DNA of 5,904 bases from Polyangia bacterium (GTDB lineage: Bacteria > Myxococcota_A > Polyangia > Polyangiales > Polyangiaceae). This document shows, in pieces, positions 1 to 5,501 of this stretch (positions are counted from its first letter, which is position 1; the number at the start of each line of letters is the position of its first letter). The notes under the pieces are model-generated. The model saw only the letters and a program-made list of their open reading frames with translations. It ran no database searches and was not told the origin of the DNA. The stretch spans positions 1 to 5,904 of the forward strand of contig JAUIKB010000393.1 in the NCBI GenBank assembly GCA_030430975.1, written 5' to 3'. Made by a program: the position numbers and the translations under genes.

Positions 1-301
1 TTCGGTAGGGCTGGATTCGGTAAGGGAGGCGGCGGCGCAAGCCGGATCGCTGGCGCCAGCCTAGGTGCCAAACGAGGGTGTTGTCAACGAGGGTTCACAG
101 CGTAATCGTTAGGCAAATCGAGCTTCGAGATGGGGCGTGCAAGCGAATGGATGCAAGCGGCGATCCATGCTCCGCAGCGACAAAACGCGCTGCTCTGCGC
201 TTATCACCGCCAACGTCGTTGGCACTCGCTACCCCGCCGCCACCCGTGTTGCTCCAGCGCGCGGACAGAGGAGCGCCGCACGGCGCAGTCTCGCGCGTGA
301 C
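1..301. other. Intergenic region downstream of uvrC, no supported gene
   Basis: I see no convincing gene, tRNA or other RNA here. The first plus-strand frame is open from the window edge to a TAA at 103-105. It reads as a Gly-rich tail containing FGRAGFGKGG, so it could be the last 34 codons of a gene entering from the left. Against this, its third-position GC is only about half, well below the genuine genes here. A 12-bp perfect palindrome, GCTGGCGCCAGC, lies at 49-60. Stop codons in all three minus frames between 61 and 231 rule out a long minus-strand gene. A GC hairpin just past the uvrC stop is listed separately. Confidence 0.5.
273..286 (-). terminator. Weak candidate terminator hairpin after uvrC
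   Basis: Reading along the uvrC strand, a GCGCC stem, GTGC loop and GGCGC stem begin about 15 bases after the uvrC stop codon. The stem can also be read as 6 bp with a 2-base loop. It is followed by a moderately pyrimidine-rich TCCTCTGTC stretch rather than a true T-run. It is therefore at best a weak intrinsic terminator, and could be a chance GC hairpin in GC-rich DNA. Confidence 0.25.
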
Positions 302-2179
302 TCAGTCCCGAAAATGGTCCCGAATCGCCGTCAGCTGACGCCTCGAAACACCCGGCACCGCCAAGATCGCGTCGTCCGATGCCACCTTGACCCCGGCCAG
401 CGAGCCCAGGGCCTTCAACAGGGCCGACCGCGTCTTTTTACCAATGCCCGGAATCGTCTCGAGCTCCGAGGTCATCTGGCGCTTTTTGCCCCGTGCCTTG
501 CGGGCGCGATTGGCGAATCGATGCGCCTCGTCCCGCGCGAGTCCGAGCAGATACAGCTCTGGGCTGTTGGGGCGCAGGGAGATCGGGTTCTTTTGGCCGG
601 GCAGGTACACGCGGTCGACCACCTTGTCGCCACGCGCCGTCTCGCGCTCCTTGGCTAGGCCGACGATCCGAAGCTCGTGTAGGCCCAGATCGGCGGCAGC
701 CGTACGCGCGACGGCTAGCTGGCCACGCCCGCCATCGACGACGAACAGGTCGGGCAGCTCCCAGTCGTCACCCGACTCGGCCGCCCGGCCCCGCGCGAAT
801 CGCCGTGACAGGACCTCCGACATCGCTCCGTAGTCGTCACCGTCAGCTACGGAACGAACCGTATAAGTGCGGTAGCGGCGCTTGTCGGTAACGCCGTCCC
901 TCAGCGCGACGACGGCGCCGACCGTGTCGCTGCCCGCCATGTGGGAAATATCGCAGCACTCGATCCGCCGCGGGACGGACGGCAGTCGCAACCTGCGCTG
1001 CAGCTTGACCAGGCGGCCCTCCACATCTTCGGTCTTGCGGCGCTTCTCTGCGAAGCCGTGCGTCGCGTTCTCGGACGCGAGTTCGAGCAGCCTCCGACGC
1101 GCGCCGCGCGAAGGCGCTAGCAGCTGACACTTGCGGGCGCGTGCGGACCGCTCGCGACGGCGCTCCGTAAGCCAGTCGGCCACGCCGTCAGCCCCATCGG
1201 GCAGCACCGGCAGAATGACCTCATCCGGGATCAGCGCGGCCCCCGAGTAGTGCTCGCGCAGGAATGCCGCAACAACCTCTTCGTTAGGCGCTTCGGAGCG
1301 CACGTGCGAAAACGTGCTGGCCTCGATGACTCGGCCCCGACGCACATACAGCACCGCCACTTCGACGAGATCGCCCTCTCGATACAGCCCGACGACGTCT
1401 TGGTCGCGATCGGTGACGGCGACTACGCGCTGCTGCTGTCTAATGGACTCGACGGCCGCGAGCTGATTCCGATACGTCGCCGCGAGCTCGAACTCGAGCT
1501 CGCTACTGGCGCGCTGCATTCGCTCTGTCAGAGCTTCGGTCAGCTGATCGTGGCGGCCGTCCATGAACAGCGCCACCGCGCTGACGTTCTTAGCGTAAAC
1601 GTCTTCATCCACATCGAACACGCAGGGCCCCGGACATCGCTTGATCTGGTACTGAAGACATGGCCGCTTGCGCGTCTTGAGTTGGTGATCGGTGCACGTA
1701 CGTAGCTGGAAGTGTTTTTCCACCAGGTGTAGCGTTCGGCGTGCCGCCGTCGCGGAATGATACGGACCGAAGTAGCGCGCGCCGTCGGACTTTTGCTTGC
1801 GCACCAATTCAAGGCGCGGCCAGGCGCGGGCCGTGTCCAGGCGAATGTTTAAGTACTCCTTGTCGTCGCGCAGCTTAACGTTGAACCGCGGCTTGCGTTC
1901 CTTGATCAGACTGTTCTCGAGAATTGCCGCTTCTTTCTCCGTCGCGGTTACCAGCGTCTCGAGACCCGCGACGAGCCGACGCAGCATGGGAATAAACGCT
2001 CGGTCGTCAGTGCCGCCGGCCTGGAAGTAGCTGCGCACTCGCGACCGCAGACTCTTGGCTTTGCCCACGTAGAGCGTCTCGCCGTCGGCGTCCGAAAACA
2101 GATAGCACCCCGGGTTTGCCGGCAGCGAAGCCAGCTTTTCGACCACCTCTTGGGGGAGTTCGGCGTGCACGAAACCCAT
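302..2179 (-). CDS. uvrC: UvrABC excinuclease subunit C (UvrC)
   Basis: UvrC makes the 3' and 5' incisions around bulky DNA lesions after UvrA/UvrB have located them (cytoplasmic nucleotide excision repair). At 625 residues it has normal full length. Domains in order: an N-terminal GIY-YIG nuclease (about 22-104) with Y26, Y37-V-G, K40, R47, Y51, E88 and N100 at the spacings of the catalytic residues known from Thermotoga UvrC; four cysteines C162, C174, C182 and C186 with the 12-8-4 spacing of the E. coli Fe-S cluster site; a UVR helical hairpin that binds UvrB (about 205-250); and an RNase H-like nuclease with D410 (CCDISH), D482 (VVDGGRGQL) and H553 (RDEAHRF) as the expected triad. The C-terminus carries tandem helix-hairpin-helix motifs (about 572-625, IPGIGKKT and VPGVSRRQ). 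Nothing essential is missing. The start is an ATG with only a weak GGGCGG upstream in place of a Shine-Dalgarno. The gene is transcribed divergently from the VanW-domain gene. Confidence 0.98.
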   Translation of the reverse strand: MGFVHAELPQEVVEKLASLPANPGCYLFSDADGETLYVGKAKSLRSRVRSYFQAGGTDDRAFIPMLRRLVAGLETLVTATEKEAAILENSLIKERKPRFNVKLRDDKEYLNIRLDTARAWPRLELVRKQKSDGARYFGPYHSATAARRTLHLVEKHFQLRTCTDHQLKTRKRPCLQYQIKRCPGPCVFDVDEDVYAKNVSAVALFMDGRHDQLTEALTERMQRASSELEFELAATYRNQLAAVESIRQQQRVVAVTDRDQDVVGLYREGDLVEVAVLYVRRGRVIEASTFSHVRSEAPNEEVVAAFLREHYSGAALIPDEVILPVLPDGADGVADWLTERRRERSARARKCQLLAPSRGARRRLLELASENATHGFAEKRRKTEDVEGRLVKLQRRLRLPSVPRRIECCDISHMAGSDTVGAVVALRDGVTDKRRYRTYTVRSVADGDDYGAMSEVLSRRFARGRAAESGDDWELPDLFVVDGGRGQLAVARTAAADLGLHELRIVGLAKERETARGDKVVDRVYLPGQKNPISLRPNSPELYLLGLARDEAHRFANRARKARGKKRQMTSELETIPGIGKKTRSALLKALGSLAGVKVASDDAILAVPGVSRRQLTAIRDHFRD

Positions 2180-2198
2180 ATAGCAAGGTCCGCCCGGC

Positions 2199-2227
2199 TT
2201 GACAGTCCGCTCGCGGGTTCATACAGC
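2199..2227 (+). promoter_or_regulatory. Candidate sigma-70 promoter of the VanW-domain gene
   Basis: A perfect TTGACA (2199-2204) is followed after 17 bp by TACAGC (2222-2227), which keeps the T1, A2 and A4 positions of a -10 box. Other registers of the -10 (ATACAG, CATACA) are possible with 15-16 bp spacing. Transcription would begin near 2234, about 14 bases before the GTG start of the VanW-domain gene. The -35 is convincing and the -10 is poor, so the promoter may be weak or need an activator. Confidence 0.45.
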
Positions 2228-2240
2228 ACCGAACGCGAGC
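2209..2240. promoter_or_regulatory. Inverted repeat in the divergent uvrC/VanW-gene promoter region
   Basis: GCTCGCG (2209-2215) is the exact reverse complement of CGCGAGC (2234-2240). The pairing continues inward with TTC (2218-2220) and GAA (2231-2233) past a 2-base GG bulge, leaving a 10-base loop. The repeat straddles the proposed -10 box and start site of the VanW-domain gene. It could be a regulator binding site acting on one or both divergent genes, or a hairpin in a transcript. The arms are GC-rich, so chance is not excluded. Confidence 0.35.
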
Positions 2241-2247
2241 ATCGTAG

Positions 2248-3771
2248 GTGGAACTGAAACGCGGATTTTACATGTTGGGGGTCGCCAGCGCCGCCGGGCT
2301 AGCGATCGGCTACCTGCTCGTTCCACGGGCGCCGGTGGACGACAAGGACGAGGCGCCGCCCGCCGTCCAGCTGCTGGGCAAGCCGCTGCCGCTCGACGAT
2401 CGCGCCGCCCAGCGAGCGCTCGAGCGGGTGCGCGGGTACGCTGGTAAACCGCTGACGCTGAGCCTGCCTGACGGGCGCGCTCACCGGCTCCAGCCGGGGC
2501 GCGTCGGAGTCGAGATCGATCGCGTTCGGCTTGCCCAGTTGGTCCGTGACGCCAAGGATCGCACCAGTCCACTGCGCCGGGGACATCGGCGCGGTCATGC
2601 CGGCGCGAACCAAGCCAAGCGTGGAGCGATCAAGCTTCCGGTCCCGCTAACGCTCGATGCCGAGAGCGTTCTGCCCGTCCTGCTTCGGCTCAAGGACGAG
2701 CTCGACCGACATCCGTCGGATGCACGACTCAACCTTGAGAAACGACAGATCGTGCCCGAGGTCATCGGCCGGCTTCTGGACGTGGACGCCAGCGTTGAAA
2801 ACATTCAGCGCGCGTTGACCGCGGGAGCGTCGACCGCGGCGGTCGCGTTCGAAACCGTCACACCGGAGCGGACGGCCGCGCAGCTCAAGGGCATCACCTT
2901 CGAGCAAGTGCTGGGCGAATTCGATACGCCGTACGACCGCAGCAATCGAGCCAAGGCGCGCACCTACAACCTTCGTTTGGCGGCATCCAAGTTCGACGGC
3001 TATGTCCTGATGCCGGGTCAGACCTTTGACTTCAACGACGTCGTCGGACCTCGAGATGAAGCCAACGGCTACAAGGTGGCGACCGTTATCGCCGAAGGTG
3101 AACTCGTCGACGGGATCGGCGGGGGAACGTGTCAGGTTTCCGGAACGCTCCACGGGGCCGCGTTCTTTGCCGGCCTCGACATCGTCGAGCGCTATCCTCA
3201 CACCCGACCGAGCTCGTACATCAAGATGGGTCTTGACGCGACCGTGGTGTACCCCACCATCAATTTTCGCATTAGAAATAACTACAAGTTCCCCGTCGTG
3301 CTCCACGAGACCGTCAAAAGCGGCCGAGTTGTGGCTCAGATCCTCGGCCCCGACCGCACCAAGACCGTAACCTTGATCCGACGGATCTTGGCGGCCACGC
3401 CGTACCAAGAGGTCGAACGCCCTGACAAGACGCTGCCCGACGGTATGCGTGTGCTCGCCCAACGCGGAGTACCGGGATTTCGCGTCCGGCGTTATCGGAT
3501 CATCCGCGAGGGCAATCACGCGATCCGCGAGCGCTTCCGCGACACCTATCCACCGACGGCTCAGATCGTGCGCACCGGCACCGGAGACATGCCCCGAGAC
3601 AAGGTGCGCGCCCGCGATGACGGTCACCCAGAATACCTCGCCGACGAGTTGCTGATCGCCACTCAGGGCCCGGGGATCGACGAGATGAAGACCAAGCGCA
3701 AACCCGGCAAGTACGGCAAGGCCGGTTGGACGGAAACCGCGGGAATGCCCTTCTGGCGCCGCGACGAATGA
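2248..3771 (+). CDS. Membrane-anchored VanW-domain protein with PG-binding-like N-terminal region
   Basis: This 507-residue protein has an N-terminal hydrophobic helix (about 9-25) after K4 and R5, suggesting a single-pass anchor with the rest outside the cytoplasm. Residues about 66-95 and 130-190 resemble the two halves of the peptidoglycan-binding-like domain (PG_binding_4 type) that often precedes VanW. The VanW domain spans about 225-366, with NLRLAAS, PGQTFDFNDVVG, the hallmark GGGTCQVSGTL (C295) and GLDATV. A following segment (about 372-450, with YPPT at 434-437) looks like the G5-like tail seen in many VanW proteins. VanW is named after a gene in vanB-type vancomycin-resistance clusters, but its biochemical role is unknown. 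With no van ligase or sensor genes here, resistance should not be assumed; a cell-envelope role is the reasonable inference. The GTG start is preferred over the in-frame ATG at 2272 because it keeps the positive residues before the helix; neither has a well-placed Shine-Dalgarno. Confidence 0.9.
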   Translation: MELKRGFYMLGVASAAGLAIGYLLVPRAPVDDKDEAPPAVQLLGKPLPLDDRAAQRALERVRGYAGKPLTLSLPDGRAHRLQPGRVGVEIDRVRLAQLVRDAKDRTSPLRRGHRRGHAGANQAKRGAIKLPVPLTLDAESVLPVLLRLKDELDRHPSDARLNLEKRQIVPEVIGRLLDVDASVENIQRALTAGASTAAVAFETVTPERTAAQLKGITFEQVLGEFDTPYDRSNRAKARTYNLRLAASKFDGYVLMPGQTFDFNDVVGPRDEANGYKVATVIAEGELVDGIGGGTCQVSGTLHGAAFFAGLDIVERYPHTRPSSYIKMGLDATVVYPTINFRIRNNYKFPVVLHETVKSGRVVAQILGPDRTKTVTLIRRILAATPYQEVERPDKTLPDGMRVLAQRGVPGFRVRRYRIIREGNHAIRERFRDTYPPTAQIVRTGTGDMPRDKVRARDDGHPEYLADELLIATQGPGIDEMKTKRKPGKYGKAGWTETAGMPFWRRDE

Positions 3772-3800
3772 CATCCGCCCGCTGCGCGCCTGGAAAAACA

Positions 3801-3829
3801 TCGACAGTATCCGGCATGGGCACTAGCCT
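3801..3829 (+). promoter_or_regulatory. Possible promoter of the poly-Asp lipoprotein gene, giving a leaderless start
   Basis: TCGACA (3801-3806) lies 17 bp before TAGCCT (3824-3829). The latter keeps the three most conserved -10 positions (T1, A2, T6). Seven bases on is position 3836, the A of the lipoprotein ATG, so the transcript would be leaderless or nearly so. This agrees with the absence of a Shine-Dalgarno. The 64-bp gap after the VanW-domain gene leaves room for a promoter, but read-through from that gene is equally possible. Confidence 0.25.
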
Positions 3830-3835
3830 GCGCCC

Positions 3836-4150
3836 ATGTCGACGAAGGCGTTTGCGTATTCCTTGATTGCGTTGCTACTGGCTGGCTGCGGCAGCAACCC
3901 AGCCAGCGTGCCCGACGTGGCACCGGTCGCGGCGCCGATGCCCGAGGCCGAAGAGCCGTACGAGGACGACGACGACGACGACGATGATGACGACGACGAC
4001 GACGACGGGGGCGGAGACGCTGGCGCACCCAAGCCCGACGCCGCGCCGGCACCTTCCGGCACGCCGCCCGCCAGCAGCGCCACAGCGCCGTCTGCCACCC
4101 CCGCGGCCAAGCAGCCGCCCGGGAAAAAGGCACCGCCCGCCAAGAAGTAG
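3836..4150 (+). CDS. Small putative lipoprotein with 14-aspartate tract
   Basis: The 104-residue product starts with a typical lipoprotein signal: K4, a hydrophobic core, and lipobox LAGC with the lipidated cysteine at C18. Residue +2 is Gly, so outer-membrane sorting is more likely than inner-membrane retention by the E. coli rule. The mature part has three zones: an acidic block (EAEEPYE followed by 14 consecutive Asp, residues 44-57), a flexible Ala/Pro/Ser/Thr-rich stretch (about 62-90), and a basic tail (GKKAPPAKK). No folded domain is visible and I do not recognise a family. Poly-Asp runs can bind calcium or other divalent cations, or mineral and cationic surfaces; applying that here is inference. 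The gene ends 14 bp before the phosphatase gene, suggesting cotranscription. The strict signal-peptide architecture argues for a real gene rather than a low-complexity artefact. Confidence 0.82.
   Translation: MSTKAFAYSLIALLLAGCGSNPASVPDVAPVAAPMPEAEEPYEDDDDDDDDDDDDDDGGGDAGAPKPDAAPAPSGTPPASSATAPSATPAAKQPPGKKAPPAKK
3965..4006 (+). repeat. In-frame trinucleotide repeat (GAC)6(GAT)2(GAC)6
   Basis: Fourteen consecutive Asp codons form a symmetric microsatellite: six GAC, two GAT, six GAC. Such a run is prone to slipped-strand length change. Every unit change adds or removes an aspartate without breaking the reading frame. It encodes residues 44-57 of the lipoprotein. The GAT pair may partly stabilise the tract. 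Confidence 0.95.
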
Positions 4151-4164
4151 GCCGGCAACGTCCC

Positions 4165-4665
4165 GTGTGGTGCATTGAGGATCGGCTGTTCCTCGGCGAC
4201 TACAGGTCGGGCTACGCCGCGCTCGGCGGCGTGCGTCACCCGGTCGCGCCGAGCGGTGACTTGGCCCCCTTCGCGGGCGTGCTGTCGCTATGTCCGATGC
4301 CGCTATTTCCAGACGAACCGCTCGATGGTCCGGTAGCGGACGAAACCGAGTGGTTAGCCACGCCGATACACGACGGGGGCAGCGGCGAGCGCGAGTTCGA
4401 ACAGGCTGTCAGCGTCGCTCTGCCATTCATCGACCGGCGGATTCGCGACGGCAACGTGCTGGTTCACTGCGCCGCCGGCATGAGCCGCAGCGTCAGCATC
4501 ATCGCGGCGATGTTCTGCCGACGCGGCATGCCCGTCGACGACGCCTACGCCGCCATAGCCGCACGCAAGGCAGCAGCTTTGCCCGGCGTCGACGTAGAAG
4601 CGCGACATTTGATCGCACCGGCGCAGGAATTTCGCTCGTGTTTGAAGCGGCTATTCAGTCAGTAA
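4165..4665 (+). CDS. Dual-specificity (cysteine-based) protein phosphatase
   Basis: This 166-residue protein is a compact dual-specificity phosphatase domain with little else. It begins with the usual opening strand (IEDRLFLGDYRSG, from residue 4) and contains the signature HCAAGMSRS at 101-109, matching HCxxGxxRS. C102 is the nucleophile that forms the phosphocysteine intermediate and R108 binds phosphate. D70 in PIHDGG sits 32 residues before the cysteine, the same distance as the general acid in human VHR. All catalytic parts are present, so activity on phospho-Tyr/Ser/Thr proteins is expected, though a phospholipid or RNA substrate cannot be excluded. No signal peptide or membrane segment is seen, so it is probably cytosolic. 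The GTG start fits the domain boundary and lies 14 bp after the lipoprotein stop without a clear ribosome-binding site, suggesting translation coupled to the upstream gene. The partner kinase is not in the window. Confidence 0.9.
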   Translation: MWCIEDRLFLGDYRSGYAALGGVRHPVAPSGDLAPFAGVLSLCPMPLFPDEPLDGPVADETEWLATPIHDGGSGEREFEQAVSVALPFIDRRIRDGNVLVHCAAGMSRSVSIIAAMFCRRGMPVDDAYAAIAARKAAALPGVDVEARHLIAPAQEFRSCLKRLFSQ

Positions 4666-4670
4666 CGACA

Positions 4671-4683
4671 CTCGGGCGCCGAG
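4671..4683 (+). terminator. Weak hairpin after the phosphatase gene
   Basis: CTCGG-GCG-CCGAG forms a 5-bp stem with a 3-base loop five bases after the phosphatase stop codon. No T-run follows, so it is not a canonical intrinsic terminator. It could still stabilise the 3' end of the transcript or be chance. Confidence 0.2.
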
Positions 4684-4688
4684 CCAGC

Positions 4689-4718
4689 TTGACGGATCGA
4701 AATCGATAAGGATAACGT
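4689..4718 (+). promoter_or_regulatory. Candidate promoter of the TetR gene
   Basis: TTGACG (4689-4694) matches five of six -35 positions. GATAAC (4711-4716) with 16-bp spacing matches four of six -10 positions; TAACGT at 4713-4718 with 18 bp is the alternative. The predicted start near 4723 gives a leader of about 60 bases ahead of the TetR ATG. The spacer contains an inverted repeat, listed separately. Confidence 0.45.
4696..4707. promoter_or_regulatory. Candidate TetR operator in the promoter spacer
   Basis: ATCGA-AA-TCGAT is a 12-bp inverted repeat with perfect 5-bp arms. It lies exactly between the proposed -35 and -10 boxes of the TetR gene. TetR-family repressors bind as dimers to palindromes in this position and commonly control their own promoters, so this is a natural candidate for autoregulation. 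The repeat is short for the family and no second copy was found in the window. Confidence 0.35.
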
Positions 4719-4773
4719 CGCCTTCGCCGGACGGGAAGCACTCACAGGGTCGTGATGTCCCGGCCAAGGCGGC

Positions 4774-4778
4774 AGGAG
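4774..4778 (+). promoter_or_regulatory. Shine-Dalgarno AGGAG of the TetR gene
   Basis: AGGAG sits six bases before the ATG at 4785 and fixes the start of the TetR gene. It is the only strong, well-spaced ribosome-binding site seen in front of any gene in the window. Confidence 0.8.
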
Positions 4779-4784
4779 CTCTGA

Positions 4785-5471
4785 ATGGCAGCGGATGGCC
4801 CCACGCCCGACGAAACAACCAACGAAGACGATCAACCCGCGCGGACAGTCGACTGGGACAATCCACGCGTCGCGGCGATCTTAGCGGCGGCGGCCAAGTG
4901 CTTCGCCGACAAGGGATTCAGCGCGACGACGCTGGCGGAGATCGGTCGCGAACTCGGCCTGCGAAAAAGCATCGTCCACTACTACTTTGCTAGCAAGGCG
5001 GCGCTGATCCACGAGGTGCAGAGCTTCACGTACAACAAGTACTTGGAGCGCGTGCGGGCGGCGGTCCGGGTTGGCGAAACCGACGATCGTCAGCAGCAAG
5101 CCGTCAACGCCCTGACGTCGCTGTGGGAGACGATGCAGGACAACACGACCACGATACGGCTGAACATCGAAGTGTGGTCGGCCGCCAGACGCGACGAGGA
5201 GCTCCGCCGACGGGCGGCAGCTCTCCAGAAGGACGCCCGCGTTTTCATCGAGGGTGAGATCGCCGGCATTCTCGGGACCACCCCTGAGAAGTTCCCGCCG
5301 ATCAAGGCTCAAGCAGCTCTGGTGCTCGCAGTGATCAATGGGTTGAACGTCGCTAACTACTTGGAGGGTGACGACGCGTACACCAAGGACGCATTTACGT
5401 TCTTCTTGTACGTGCTAAGGCTCGGCATTCAAGACTACGAGCGTCTCCAAGCCGGATCGAGTTCGACGTAG
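4785..5471 (+). CDS. TetR/AcrR-family transcriptional regulator
   Basis: This 228-residue protein is a DNA-binding regulator of usual family size. After an acidic, probably disordered extension of about 24 residues, the TetR helix-turn-helix domain spans about 27-78: helix 1 (VAAILAAAAKCFADKGF), helix 2 (TTLAEIGRELGL), and the recognition helix followed by the typical IVHYYFASKAAL (63-74). The remaining helical part (about 80-220) is the ligand-binding and dimerisation domain. Its WSAARRDEELRRR stretch recalls BetI/RutR-like C-terminal domains, but the ligand cannot be predicted. The start is supported by an AGGAG at ideal distance. A promoter with an inverted repeat in its spacer precedes it, suggesting autorepression. 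The next gene begins 30 bp downstream in the same direction and is a possible target or operon partner. Confidence 0.95.
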   Translation: MAADGPTPDETTNEDDQPARTVDWDNPRVAAILAAAAKCFADKGFSATTLAEIGRELGLRKSIVHYYFASKAALIHEVQSFTYNKYLERVRAAVRVGETDDRQQQAVNALTSLWETMQDNTTTIRLNIEVWSAARRDEELRRRAAALQKDARVFIEGEIAGILGTTPEKFPPIKAQAALVLAVINGLNVANYLEGDDAYTKDAFTFFLYVLRLGIQDYERLQAGSSST

Positions 5472-5501
5472 TCGGCCAGCGATGGTCGCGGACCTCCTGC
5501 T

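Noticed and set aside
49..60. The 12-bp perfect palindrome GCTGGCGCCAGC
   Set aside because: It has no loop, no T-run and no nearby gene start, so neither terminator nor operator is supported; it may be chance in GC-rich DNA.
137..658. A 173-codon plus-strand frame overlapping the 3' end of uvrC
   Set aside because: Most of it lies antisense to the conserved UvrC nuclease and helix-hairpin-helix region; it has no ribosome-binding site and no recognisable domain.
1482..1503. A near-perfect 22-bp palindrome with 10-bp arms inside uvrC
   Set aside because: It is explained by alternating Glu and Leu/Phe codons (ELEFEL) in the UVR helical region, where GAGCTC codon pairs are self-complementary.
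2248..3771. Vancomycin-resistance determinant
   Set aside because: The VanW domain alone is widespread and does not confer resistance; none of the vanHA/BX-type genes are present.
2647..3801. A 384-codon open frame on the minus strand opposite the VanW-domain gene
   Set aside because: It is antisense to a clearly conserved VanW domain, its product resembles no family, and long antisense frames are expected in GC-rich coding DNA.
3823..4239. A minus-strand frame with a poly-Ser run opposite the lipoprotein
   Set aside because: The Ser run is just the reverse complement of the Asp-codon repeat; the plus-strand frame has a lipobox signal peptide and the better case.
4881..5312. Minus-strand frames opposite the TetR gene
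   Set aside because: The TetR domain with its Shine-Dalgarno explains this DNA; the antisense products look like no known protein.
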